Origin: Benincasa hispida
Lineage: Eukaryota; Streptophyta; Magnoliopsida; Cucurbitales; Cucurbitaceae
Reading direction: 5' to 3'
DNA length: 64,000 nt
NCBI RefSeq assembly: GCF_009727055.1
Contig: NC_052350.1
Location: 35,313,844 to 35,377,843, forward strand
The position numbers were made by a program, and so were the translations under genes. Below, piece after piece: positions 1 to 13,700 of the stretch; the first letter of the stretch is position 1; every line of letters begins with the position of its first letter. The notes beneath the pieces were generated by a model that saw nothing but the letters and a program-made list of their open reading frames with translations, had not been told where the DNA came from and made no database searches.

Positions 1-790
1 GATAGAGAGTTAGGGGAATTCAGTCAACCTTTTGCTCAACTCTTAAATGATTGGATTGTCATTGGGTGGTGGACAATGACCATGATAGAATCAGGTGGAG
101 GATTGATTCAACGGGTTTCTTCATTGCCAATTCGACCTGTATGAAGCTAACCAAGGGGCCACAAAGTTAAACTAATCCTAGGGCGAGTTTAATTTGGAAA
201 TTCAAGATTCCAATAAAAGTGAGCTTTCTTACGGTTGTTTGCCTTTAGAAGCTTGAATACCCATGAGAAGCTGCACAAGAAGTCTCAAAATTGGAGAATT
301 TCTCCTATTTGCTGTTTATGCCTTCCAGAGTGAGGAGTCCATTGACCACTTATTTCTACATTGTCCTTTTGCAACCAAAAGATGGTAAGACTATTCTTAT
401 TGAGTACAGGGTAGATTTGTGTTTACTAGGAAGATTGATGATTGGCTTATGGAGGCGCTTGATGGTAGGATTTTTGGTGGAAAAGGGAAAGTTCTTTGGA
501 GATATGGTACTGATTCCTTCCTTTGGGGCCTTTGGAAGGAAAAGAATAGCCAGGTGTTCAAAGACAAGTCTTCTTCTTTCGACTTTTTATGTCTTAGTGC
601 AACACAATGCGTCTTGATGGTATACAAATCATACTAAATTCTTTGTAGTTACAGCTTTTTATGAGTATTAAGAATTGCAAGGTTTTCCTTTGTTAATTTT
701 GTGGGGAGGAGTAACCTCTGCCCCTTGCCCTTAGGCTGGTCTTTGGTTCTTATGAGAAATACATGTTTCCGTTTCTTATATAAAATAAAA
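1..790 (+). pseudogene. LINE ORF2 3' fragment
   Basis: This is a broken piece of a plant LINE (non-LTR retrotransposon). From about 195 to 390 the translation, with frame breaks, runs IWKFKIPIKVSFLTVVC, then a cysteine-rich stretch, then ESIDHLFLHCPFATKRW. This is the layout of the zinc-binding domain that follows the reverse transcriptase in plant LINE ORF2. Around 500-590 LWRYGTDSFLWGLWKEKNSQ fits the segment after it, where LINE proteins carry a W-x-x-WKERN pattern. The end near 760-790 (tttcttatataaaataaaag) resembles a LINE 3' tail. Stops and frameshifts make it noncoding. It lies upstream of the first visible host exon, so it is probably an intron insertion. Its 5' part is outside the window. 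Confidence 0.6.
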
Positions 791-884
791 GAATACATTT
801 TAATTGGATAATATTGTTTTTTGAAGCTGTTTATTAGGTTTTACAGCTCCTGTTTTGAATTGTCAAATGTTTTGGAATTTGCAG

Positions 885-1771
885 AAAGATCATCAAGCCA
901 TTGATATTCTTTTAGCAGAGATTGACATATATGAGCTTTTTGCTTTCAAACATTGCAAGGGAAGGAAAGTCAAACTTGCACTGTGTGAAGGTTATTTATT
1001 TCTTCCTTTAGAATGCAAGCTTGAATATTAATTTTATATTTTACTTTAATTGATCTTCTTGTTTGATAAATTGTGTTTCAAAAGCATGCACGATATAATT
1101 GTTTGATTTCAAAGCGTACAATTTGGTGTTTTTTTGACACAGAACTTGATGAGAGGATGCGGGACTTAAAAAATGAGCTTCAGTCGTTTGACGGTGAAGA
1201 ATATGATGAAGATCATAAGAGGAAGGCCATAGATGCATTAAAACGGATGGAGAATTGGAACTTATTTAGTGATACGTACGAGGTAAAGGCCAGACTTTTA
1301 TAGGTTTCGTTATTTTTCACTTTTATGCAGCATTCTTTATTATGTTTTGAAGAAGCGTCGACTCTCAACATGAATGTTTATTGAAAAACAATTGAATGTT
1401 TATTTATTTTTTCCTAATTTCTTGTATCAAGCAGGAGTTCCAAAACTACACTGTAGCACGTGATACTTTTCTGGCTCACCTAGGTGCTACTCTCTGGGGG
1501 TCAATGAGACATATTATATCACCTTCACTTTCTGACGGGCCATTCCATTATTTTGAGAAAATATCATTTCAATTGTTTTTCATCACACAGGAGGTATGGT
1601 TCATAATTCTGAACTTATGGAAGGACCATTGGTGTATATTAATTGTCTCCAAACTCTCTTTGTGCAGAAAGCTAGACACATTAAACAATTGCCCGTGGAT
1701 CTTAAAGCTATAATGGATGGGCTCTCGTCTTTGTTGTTACCTTCACAGAAAGCTCTATTTAGTCAGACCAT
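885..1771 (+). CDS. Visible exons 1-4 of the membrane-protein gene
   Basis: Exon 1 (885-990) reads KDHQAIDILLAEIDIYELFA and onward, and ends in phase 1. Exon 2 (1143-1282) opens with the rest of a Glu codon and carries a highly charged stretch, SFDGEEYDEDHKRKAIDALK. Exon 3 (1435-1593) is 53 whole codons, EFQNYTVARDTFLAHLGATL onward. Exon 4 (1668-1771) reads KARHIKQLPVDLKAIMDGLS and ends in phase 2 with AT, completed to Met by exon 5. Acceptors are gcag, acag, gcag and gcag; donors are gttatt, gtaaag, gtatgg and gtatgt. Introns between them are short (74-152 bp), in contrast to the two introns that follow. Confidence 0.8.
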
Positions 1772-4700
1772 GTATGTCGCTCATCATGTAGTTGTACAAC
1801 GTAGATTCTATATTTTATATTTATATCTTAAATATATAAGATGGGCTTTGGACAATAAATTTTATCATCAAATCTTAAAATGGAATTCTTTGTATAGAAA
1901 ATATATTTTTTAAATTATTCAGTGCATTTAAAAAAAATTAATATATATTTTTAAAATTATTTATATATTTATGTGAAACTTCCTTACTATAAGACCAAAG
2001 AAGTTGGTGAGTAACCACAAAAAGTGTGAATTTAAAACACCACGAAGAAGGCTAGAACAAAATAACATCTTGAATATGGTCCAAATTTCTATTGTTTTTC
2101 TAAACAAGAAACAAAACATTTTATTGATGGAATGAAAAGAGACTAAATGACTAATCCTCAAGGATACAAACTCCACAAGGGGAAGAAATAAAGAAAGCAA
2201 GGAAACCTAATGAGGAAAACAAACCAAACCAAACCAAAGGATCCAAAAGAAACTAAAGAAAGCCAAAGAAAACCAAACACAATTCTTGAAATGGAAACTG
2301 CACTAAAACCAAAAATAAGAAGTGACAGCAACCGGACTTCGAGGCAGCATCAAAGAACCAAAGACCAAAAGTAGCTAAACCCAAAACTCCATAATCGAAA
2401 ACAACCAGGAGGCAAACAAAGAGCCTGAACCACAAGAACCAAAATAGAACTCTTCATTAGGCACAAAAGTACTGACCCAAAGGCCTTGAGAAAGAAACCA
2501 ATGATAGGAAACTGTGATAAATATTATTAATCCCGTGACCCGTCCACTGATGCCATCAACAAAAATAGGAATTTCACTCAACTTAAGGCCACAAACTGAA
2601 TAAGAGAACCAAGTTTGCTTGGAACGGGGAAGGACGCAGAGAAGATTCGTTAGTACAATCCTGAAAAAAAGAAACTAGAGCTCCTGAAAATAATTTTAAG
2701 AAATATCGTCTGGAATTTTATTAATGGCGGGCAATATGGACTCCACATTACTCATGCTGACCTTAGAATCAGCATTCCAAAGCATCAAATCCAAAAGGAG
2801 AGTTAATAGGAGCCGAAGGATCTTTTGGTGAATGAATGACTCCTTTAGTGAATAAAGAATTAGACAAATCCTTATAGATGACTTGTTGGCTGCAAAAAAT
2901 GGGACTGGAAACCAAGAAGACGGCGATTATTTAATTGAGGAAATCACAAGACTTATAAACCCTTTTCAAGAACATCTGAGTTTGCATCAGGGTACATAGT
3001 TGACTTTTTCCGAGAACATCACTTAGGAAAAACTTCAATATAACCCTCCTTCACTTCACTGCACTGATTGGTAGGGAGGAAACTGCTAAAAGAGACTGAT
3101 TAGTAGTGACAAAACCGCTAAAAGTGATGATGGGTACCTGATCAATCGACTTCCAAAACACCAACCTCATACTTCGAAGTGATCAAACTAGGATGAATAA
3201 ATGGATATTTTTGTACAGATGACCATGACTCTTTCTCAGCCCTCTAAATGATTAGTGACCCACCCCACAGACTTATGAAATCTAACCTTATGCTTATGCC
3301 AAAGTGCACTACCGTGTTTTATAAGTATGAAATCTAACTTTATCCCGACTCACTTATATCTACCGCACCATCAACAGAGTAAATAGAACAGTTTTGTCTA
3401 AAGAATTGGCTTCAATTTGATGGAAGCAGGAATAAAACCACAAGAATTCTTTCTTACTACGATAAGGGCAGAACTATGATTCTAAAACATCTAGGGTTTT
3501 AGAAGCAACAGACCATGTAAACACTCACTAATCGCTTTGGAAGTCTAGAATTTTCAATAGTGCAAAGGTAAATTCTTAATCTGAGTCCATCCACCATAGC
3601 CTACACAAAATCAGGGTTGCTATGTTTTGCGACAATCCAAGTTTTAAATTTTAAATGAAGAAGCCCAATGTGCACCCATTTTCCATTAGTGTGAAGTCCC
3701 CCGAGAATCTTACATCATTCATTTGTAATTGTAATAAAGCTTTTTCAACCATAAAATGGATTGAGCACAAAAGGAACGTTAAAGTGGTCCTCAATGACTT
3801 CCTCAATTTCCTTCTAGTCCTTACACGTATTCAACTGGGAGAATTACCATGAGAGAACTCCCATATGAATCAATCACTTTATCTTTTTGAATCCAATGAG
3901 GACTTGGGACACGTAGACAGATCACTTTTGGAGGATCACTTGACATGGATGCACTCTTAGAAATGTTCTTAAAAATGGAGATAAGATCTTTCAATATCCT
4001 AAAAAGTAAGGCCACCCTGATTAAAACGACCAACAGGCACACAAGTGACCTTTCTTCCACCTGTTATTGGCCATATGATACACTCAATTATCCAATTAGT
4101 TACTTGTGTATTCTAGTGGTGCCAAATTCATCCCTCTTTTGCATGAAGAACATTAGAAAAACTACACTCTTCATTAACTCAACCAAAGAATGTCTGAACT
4201 AAACAATGTGAGAAAAAGAGAGAAAAATGGGCGACTTAAGATCCATATCTTCAATGAAGATATGTTCTTTGAACCAAATGCAGAAATACATGCCATTACA
4301 ACAATTACTATGCTTCATGACAAAGTAAATTTGGTAAATGTAGAAACTCACTGATAAAGCCCTATGGGAAAGACCTATGAAAAGTTACGTATCCTTTTCG
4401 AAAGAAAAAAAAAAAAAGAAGACTAGAATTCGATACCCACAAAGGAAAAGACCCTTGATTTCAACCATAAATTTGCGAACCAAACTCCATAGAGACGAAC
4501 GATTGAGGGGCAGATGAGTGGTGGGCAGTCGATGGAGGTGCAACAGACAAATGGCAGGTGAGCGATTGAAAATGGGCGTGAAGGAGGCCAATGGTCTCGA
4601 ACCAAACGTCTGATGTACAAAAGGGTGGAGGACGGTGCAGGATGGTTGGGAGAGTTTGGGTTGTTAGGTAGAGGGAAGAGAGAGGGAGGAGCATGCCTGT

Positions 4701-7700
4701 TTGGAACATGTATAAAAAAGACTTCATGTGTGGTCCAAATTTCTATGTGAAACCGAAGATTCTTCTACTCTGTCCAAAGTATCCCAAGGAGAACACACAC
4801 AAAAAAAAAAAAAAAAAAAAAAAATACAGTGGGAGGTTTAAATGAAATATTCATCAGAATATTTCGAAATAGAAGCCAGGGACAAAACACGAAGGGATGG
4901 TTCGTGTAGTCTGCTATCCATTTACATTAGGTAGCATGTTCAAGTTAAGATTGTGGTTTGGGTATCTCTTGTGGATGCTATCATTTGTATTAAGATCGCC
5001 TGGAGAATTAATCTATTAAAATACCTTAAATTTCTGGGAAAAATTAAAATGCCACGATTCCTTTCTGAAAAGCTAATCAAAACACTGACTTCTATTCCAC
5101 CTGGAAGTTTAAGAGGAACTTAACCAAGAATAAGCTAACTCCATCCAGCTTCCTACTCCAAAGATCAGGCTCTTCAACTAATTGTTTTTCCCTTCCAGAT
5201 AAAGCAACAAAGTTGCCCGTTCTTCCATTTCCTTTTCCTAACATGGTCAACTATAGATGGTCACCTGCTGCCAGGAATAGAGGTCAAGCACACCTAGTGT
5301 TTTATTGAAGAAACGAAAAGAGTCTAATGCTCAAAGTACAATGAAATAAAATTGTTGGGCTAACCTTAAAAGTATTGGTTCGTACGTAATAGTTCATTTG
5401 GATACATTCAATTCATGTGTCTTAAACAATGTTCTGAATGAGCATTTTTCATTTTCAGTTCTGGGATATTGTTCATTTGAATTGTTCACTTGTCTTGTTT
5501 TTTATTTTATTTTATTTTCTCTTGAATCCATCTTTGTTTTTCATATCCTGCTATGAGGCCCATGGATATAGATCACAAAACAGATTGATCTTGTTCATGA
5601 GAATATTGTCCATATCATGGGTAATGGTGAAGCCACATCCTTCTGGAATGATATTAGGGTAGGAACTTCTCCCTTTAAGAATGCTTTTCCTAGATTATTT
5701 GCTCTTTCCTGCCCGGAGTTGGCTTCCATTGCTCATGGTTGGAATCATGAATATGAATCATGAGACCTTGGTTGGAGGCGCAATCTTAATGAAGCAGAGG
5801 TTCTTGAGTGGTCTATTTTATTCACTTTGCTATAGCCCCCTTATAGACCTATGGTGGATAATTCATGGAAATGGAACCTTGACAAATCTGGTCAATTCAC
5901 TACTAAATCACTCACACAACACCTTGCCTCACGTGGAATTGGTCAGAATGCTGCTCTTTGTAAAAATATTTGGAGAGCTCCCATCCCAAAAGATTCGATT
6001 CTTTGGGATGTCAGTCATGGTGGAAAAAGGCTTGGATTGTGTCTACCCCATGTTGGTGTGTTCTCTGTCACCAATGTGGTGAAACCATTATGCACATTCT
6101 AGTGTTTTCAGACTTTGCCCAATCTTTTTGGATGAGAATCTTTTCCTGCTTCAACAATCATGTGGTATTTCCTAATGACCCCCTCATCCTCTTGAATATG
6201 CTTATTATTAGCCATCCATTTAAGAACGAGACAACGATTATGTGGACCTACATCATCAAAGCCTACTTTTAGCTTGTCTTGAATGAACGGAATCATCGTA
6301 CCTTTGAAGATAGAGAATCGGAATTCACTCAATTTTTTGATCACCTTTTGTATACATCTCTTTCATGTTGTAAATTCACTTCCTTTTTTTTGTTATTACA
6401 ATCTCACATATCTTATATCTCAATGGAATAACATAATGTAATCTCTCATAGAACTTGTTGCTCCTTTTTTAATTTCATACTATCAATGAAATTATGATGG
6501 AATGTTTCTCATTAAAAAAAGAAAAAGAAAAAGAAATATTCTTCCGTAAGATTTTTACTATCTGTAATATGATGGTCATCTTTTCTTTTGGGATTATGAT
6601 TCCTTTGGTATTTGTAAATATGTATTGTAGGTTACCACTCTCAGAGGATCCTGCTTTGGCGATGGCCTTCTCAGTGGCACGACGTGCAGCAGCTGTTCCA
6701 CTGTTGCTTGTTAATGGAACATATCGGAAAACAATTCGTAGCTATCTCGATTCATCTATACTCCAGTATCAATTGCAAAGATTGGATCATTCCCTTAAAG
6801 GTTTTGGGTCACATTTAATTTTTATATATATGTATGTTTGTGTGTGTGTATGTATTAATTTTTATATTTATGTATGTATGTGTGTATGTATTCCTATTTG
6901 GATTTCATGATTTCATGGTCATTGTATATCTTTGTATTAACTCTTCGGTGATTCTTTTTTCTTTCACCCCAAAGAATGACCTGTTATGGTAGTTTATAAC
7001 ATTTTGGAGAGAAGAAGACATTCCTTCTTTGTCATATTAACTGAGGAATTACAGTCATTTTACAAATATGATGGTGTATAAATATATAAATCTGGACAAG
7101 TTAAGAAAACTAAGTCTTATATCCAGAAGATATCAGCCTCGAAAAGAATAGAATCATTTATTACAAGTTAGAAGTTTCACCTTTTCCTAGAGATTACTTA
7201 GGCCATTGGTGTTCAAACTTGTTTTTGAAGCCTCCTTATCGCCTTTCTTATTTTTTTTTGTTAAAAGATAGAAAAAAGAGAACACTAGGTTTACGTGGAA
7301 AACCCTAGAATAGGGGGAAAAAACAACGATAGAGAGTCTCTTTTATTATTTTTAACACACCATGAAAGTTACAATAGAAGTCATATTTATAGGCCTAACA
7401 AGCCCTAAAATAAAAAAGGAAAAAAACTTAGGGTAAATTAAAATACTAAAATACCCTTGGGGCTATAAACTATCAATAAAGCCCCTTATTTCCAACACTT
7501 CCCCTCAAGTTGGGGCGTAGATGTCAATCAGACTTAACTTGCTAACACATGAGTCAAAACTTTACCTGAGTAACCCTTTGGTGAGAACATCAACTTGTTG
7601 ACTAGATGGAATATACAGAATACAGATACTGCTATTGTCTAGTTTCTTTTTTATAAAGTGTCTGTTAATCTCTACATGTTTTGCTCTATCATGTTGTACA

Positions 7701-10700
7701 AGATTATTGGCTATGCTTATAGCCGCTTTATTATCACAATAGAGCTTCATAAGTAGAAAACTATCTTGGTGTAGATCAGACAGAACTTTCTTCAACCAGA
7801 TTTTTTCACAGATTCCCAAACTCATAGCTCCGTATTAAGTTTCAGCACTGCTTCTAATAACAACATTTTGCTTCTTACTTCTCCAAGTAACTAGGTTACC
7901 CCACACAAGAGTACAATATCCAGAGGTAGACTTTCTGTCAATAACCGATCCTGCCCAATCAAAGTCGTATAAGCCTCAATGCATTTCCTGTCAGTTTTTT
8001 TGAACATCAGACCTTTATCGGGTGAGCTTTTTGAATATCTCAGAATCCGATTCACAGCTTCTATATGTTCTTCGTAGGGTGCCTGCATAAACTGACTAAC
8101 AACATTGACAGCATAGGAAATATCTGGTCTAGTGTGAGATAAGTAAATCAAGTTTCCCACTAGACATTGATACCTCTCCTTATCAACAAGAACTTTGTCA
8201 ACAAAATTTCCCATTTTCGCATTGAATTCAATAGGAGTGTCAACAGGTCTACATCCAGTCATACCTGTTTCTTTTAACAGGCCAAAAGTGTATGTCCATT
8301 GTGAGACAAAGATCCCTTCCTTTGATCTTGCCACCTCCATTCCAAGGAAATATTTTAGATCCCCTAGATCTTTGATCTCAAACTCGTCAACCATTTTCTT
8401 TTTCAGCCTAGTGATCTCAGTAACATCATCTTCTGACAGGACAATATCATAACCATACACAATTAGAACAACAATTTTTTCTAGATACTGACCTTTTTGT
8501 AAACATGTGATCAGAGTATCCCTAAGTGAACACACAAGTTAATGCATTTTTCTAATTCACCATTAAGAAATGCATTTTTCACATCAAGTTGATGGAGAGG
8601 CCAGTCTTTATTAATTGCAACAGAAAGGACCTGAATCGGGTTTAACTTCGTCACGGGGGGAAAATCTCATAATAATCTATCCCATAGGTTTGAGTGAACC
8701 TTTTTGCTACAAGTCTGACATTGTACCTATCTAGAGTTCCATCTGATTTATACTTCAGAGTGAACACCCACTTGCATCCAACTGTTTTATGCCCTTTAAG
8801 AAGAGCAACAAGATCCCACGTATTATTCTTTTCAAGAGCTTTCATTTCTTCCATAACTGCAGTCTTCGACTCAGAAATTTCCATAGTCATACGTATGTTT
8901 TTCGGTATTGTTACTATATCAAGGCTGGTAATGAACCCCTGAACCCAGAAGACAAATTACTGTAAGACATATGGCTATACATGGGGTACTTGGTACAGGA
9001 TCTGGTGCCCTTTCTCAATGAAATGGGCATGTAAAGAGAGATATCATAATCCTTTGGTTTATCTGATTCCTCATCTGGAATGAGATTTTGATTACATTTT
9101 CCATCCTGATGAAGAATCTCACCCTCTTGTGTTTCTGTCGAAGTCTCATCACTGCGTGCAACTCTGTTATTCTCTGGAATTAACATATCATTCTTGTCAT
9201 TCTCAGCCAAATCAACAATATCATCCTCAACACACAAGTTAGTATTATCAGCACCAGTAGTACCTTGAGCTTGCATTAGTTCATATTCATGGATTGGAGC
9301 CGATGGAGTAGTAGGGGACACCATTTCCTTTCTGAGATTCTTCCTGTAGTAGGTTATCCAAGGGACTTGTTTAGTGGGTTCAGATTCATGGACTGGAGCC
9401 GGTGGAGCAGTAGGGGACACCATTTCCTTTATGAGATTCTTCCTGTAGTAGGTTATCCAAGGGACTTGTTTAGTGGGTAGAACAGTGTCATGGGCACTTA
9501 GGATGGGTTTAGGAAGAAGTTCAGGAAGGTCAGTAGGGACTGAAGATGTGGACCAATTAGTCTCTTCACTAGTACTCTCCCCCTGAAGATGACTAACGGG
9601 AAAGAAAGGTTTATCCTCAAGGAACGTTACATCCATGGAAATGAAGTATTTTCGGGAAGAAGGGTGGAAGCATTTATCACCTTGCTGGTGAAGGGGATAT
9701 CCAACGAAGACATATTTCTGAGTACGAGGGGTAAACTTAGCTTGGGCCATGACTATGGACAAAGGTAGTGCACCCAAAAACTCGAAGAGGAACATCAGGA
9801 ATAAGTCGTGTGGTAGGGTATGACTCCTTGATGCATTCAAGAGGGGTTCAGAGTTGGAGAAAACGGGAAGGCATTTGATTAATAAGATGAGCTGCAGTCC
9901 CCCCATATGTAAGATGGAAGTGAAGTAGATAGCATGAGCCGTGTAACCTCAAGAAGGTGACAATTTTTCCTTTTAGCCACCCCATTCTGTTGAGGTGTAT
10001 AGGCACACAAGCTTTGGTGGACAATGCCTTTAGAAGACAGAAAATCACGTAGAGTATTATTAAGGAATTTACGACCATTATCACTATGAAAAATAGCAAT
10101 TTTGGTGTTGAACTGAGTCTCAACAGTAGTGTAAAATTGTTGAAATACCGATGAAACCTCAGATTTATTAGTGAGGAGAAAAACCCATGTAAGACGGGTG
10201 TGATCATCAATAAAGGTCACAAACTACCGTTTCCTCGAAGAGGTAAAAATACTTAAGGGACCCCAAACATCACCATGAATAAGGGTGAAGGGCTGAGAAG
10301 GTTTGTAAGGTTGAGACAGAAAGGTGACCCTATGTTGTTTTGCACAAATGCAAACATTACAAGATAGAGAAGAGACATCAACTTTATTGAGTAAATGGGG
10401 AAATAAATATTTCATATATTTGAAATTTGGTTGACTAAGGCGAAATTGCCACAACATACAATCTTTTTCTGAAGTTGAAAAATAAGAAGACAACAAACTA
10501 ATCCTATAACAGTTCCTAGTGAAAATATCCTCATCAAGAACATAGAGTCCCCTGTTGTGCCGGGCAGTGTTAATCGTTTTCCCCGAACTCAAGTCCTGAA
10601 AGAAAACATTATTTGGTGAGAAAGCAACTTGACAATTCAGATTCCTAGTTATCTTACTAATAGATAGTAAATTGTAAGATATTTTGGGTACATGCAACAC

Positions 10701-13700
10701 ATTCCGTAAAGTTAAACCATCAAAAGAAGAAATATGACCCTTGCCCGCAATAAGGAGCAAAGGACCCATCTGTAATCCGAATCTTTTCATTACCAGCACT
10801 CGAAAGATATGATAAAAAATTATCAGAAGATCCAGTCAAATGATATGTAGCCCTTGAATCAAGTATCCAGGATTTCTTACCATTTATGCTGAGGAGACTT
10901 AAGGATTGAGAGATACCTGATTGAGCAACCACCCCAAGGGAAATAATACCACAGTCACTTTGGCAATTCACCTGAGGTTGTGATTGGGGGGCGCTCGCAG
11001 ATTCACTCATAAGAGCCCGACCAGGATTGGACCTATCATTTGGAGGACGTCTTCTGCCATTTGATGGTATAACATGTAATTTTCAGCATAGATCTTTCAT
11101 ATGTTAGGCCTTCTTGCAATGTTCACACATCCGGGTCTGTTTCCCATTTTGCTTGTCACTATCAGAACTAGATAATTTCATACTGAAAGCAACAGAATCA
11201 GTAGCAGATACAATCGTGATGTTCATAGCACTGACTCTATCTTCCTCTAGACGAACCTCTGAACACATTTCCATAAGAGAAGGTATAGGCCCTTGTCCCA
11301 GTATACGTCCTCGCATTGCATCGATCTTGGAGTTCAAACCAGCTAGGTAATCATAAACATGATCGACTTCCTCAATCTTGGAATTCTGAACACCTTCATA
11401 AGGGCAATCCCAGATAATTTCACGACACATGTCCATCTCCTACCAAATTAAAGAATTTTTTGAAGTATGAAGTGACATTCATCGTCCCCTGTTTCCACTT
11501 GTGAGCCTATTTACGCAAAGTGTAAAGACGAGACGGTGGATATGAATAATGGAGAAGTCTATCATTGCCTTGCGTGTAAAGAATTCTATGATAGACTTTT
11601 GACACTTCTGGTGTACCAAAGTTAGGAAGAGAGAAGGTTGTTCTTCGAATGATTCCGTGGAATTCTTTGTAACATTGGGAAGGTGGATATGAATAATGGA
11701 AAAGTACATGATGTACATATTCATTTGTAACTACTAAAGGAGATCCGACATTGACTAAAGCCCATTGATACCATTCGACTGCATCTTTCTCAAAACTCAC
11801 TATAAAAACCTTAATCTTCTCTGAATCTGTCAGTTCTTGTAATTCAAAATGCCCCTTTGTCCCAAAAAGCATGTATTAGGATTTTCTTCAAAGAAACCTA
11901 GCATCTCCAAACTTTCCTCGATCATTGATCGAAGTGGAATCTTCCTCTTCAATGATTCCTATTTTCCACCTTCCTCTTCAATGATTCCTATTTTCTTCTT
12001 CTCGTTAGAACTATCAGAGATCTCCAACGTTTTTTGACGCTTGCTCAACAAAATATAACGCACCTCGACTGTAAGTCTTTCCAAAGATTTGTTCATATTT
12101 TGAAGCACATCTTTAATCTTGATGCTTCCTTCTCCATTCCTTCCATTCTTTCTTCACGTTATTTTGAGCCATTTTCCATGTTCTCTCAGTATGAACATGC
12201 TCTGATACCAATTTGCAAGGTGTCTCTTACAAATTACTCAAAGAATCCTCCAAGTAAACCAAATAGTTTCAGATAATACAATTCAATGATATTAAAAAAC
12301 TCACTGAATGTTAGTCTCAGAATTATAAGATAAATGCAATCAAAGATGAACTAGAAAATGCAAATGAGCAAAGAGCGAGATAACTTGGTTGTTCGAGAGA
12401 ATTGGTACTCTCCCCCCTCAAGCAGTCAACTTCTACTCAAAACCCGAAAACTCTTCCCCCCTGCCAAACCCCTTTGGTGGTCCCCACCAGGCACACGCCA
12501 CAACCACGTTTCTCTAACCAACTGAATTATGTGAAAGTCCCCTTTTGCCCTTCCTTCCTTTCAAAAGTATGAATAATCGGAGGTCTTATGGATAAACAAC
12601 CAAAGTGAAGAAGATCACTCCTGCTAGATTCTTAATTTCTGAAATTACTAATGGGTTTTCCATTAATACTCTATAGTAATTAATTGATGTAAAAAAAGTG
12701 GTAAGTCACCCTCCATGAAGAAGATTGAATCTAAGAACTCTTGTTAATATGGCAAACAATAGGCTTTCTGGAGTCAACTTTGAGGATCACCCCACACTAA
12801 CTTTTAATTCTCACCTCATCGAGTCCTTTTACAATGAGGATCACATCCAAATATGTGTGGATGTATGGAAAAGGTAAATTGACTATCAACAATGTTACAT
12901 AGGGGGATTTTAATATCAAATTTATGTCATCAGAACACTTCAATGCTGGGAATGCACCAAAGTCTTGATCATGATGGCCACCCTTAGGATTTAATATCCT
13001 ATGAGTTTTCTTGGAAACTAAATGTTTTTAGTCGGGGGTTGTCATATGAGAACAGGACAAATGTCGAAAAAAAGAACCGAGTACACTACATGTAACTTTT
13101 CAATACATTGTACTTTTAGGGTTAGAAGACTCAAGTTTGATAGCATACTTAAAAGGGTTTTGTTTTTGTTATACTGGCCTGTATCTTTCTTTCTTTCTTT
13201 CTTCTCTCTCTCTTTTTTTTTTATCCCTTCCAATTTTCCCTGCCCATTCCATTGAACCCAAAATATTATTTTTTATTTTTTTTTAAATAAGGGAAAAGAA
13301 AAGAAAAAAAATATACTGGCCTGTATCCATTATGGAAATTGACTTCTCTCTCTCTTTTTTTTTTTTTTTGGCTGATTATGGATATTGCAGGAACAAATGC
13401 TCCTCAAAGTTCTACACTGGAAGTTCCAATATTTTGGTTCATTCATACAGAACCCTTATTAGTTGACAAACATTATCAGGCAAAGGCACTCTCCGACATG
13501 GTTATTGTAGTGCAGTCAGAGATTTCTTCCTGGGAAAGCCATTTGCAGTGCAATGGGAAATCACTTATATGGGATATGAGGTTAGTTCAAGCATCTTTAG
13601 TTTTTTTGTGACATATGATGTTTAGATTTTGAAAATACGATGGAATTGTATAACTTCCAGAGTTTACTGGTTTTCCTATCATTCTTGGTGCTGGGCTCAT

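Larger units (their letters stand above)
7259..12225 (-). mobile_element. Ty1/Copia retrotransposon, minus strand, inactivated, in intron 5
   Basis: Reading on the minus strand from 12225 down to 7259, the order is primer site, gag, protease, integrase, reverse transcriptase, RNase H, polypurine tract and 3' LTR. This is Copia order, with integrase before reverse transcriptase. The coding region is cut by stops and frameshifts. Several hallmark residues are gone: the HHCC histidines and catalytic Glu of integrase, the Gly of the protease DSG, and the first Asp of the YxDD box. It sits antisense inside intron 5 of the host gene. I could not find a 5' LTR to the right of the primer site that matches the left LTR. 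Confidence 0.85.

Noticed and set aside
291..637. Overlapping small frames near the left edge
   Set aside because: They are shadows and pieces of the LINE ORF2 relic; frame shifts are needed to read the domain.
13022..13255. Small plus-strand frame before exon 6
   Set aside because: Low-complexity TTTC translation inside an intron, without conserved text.
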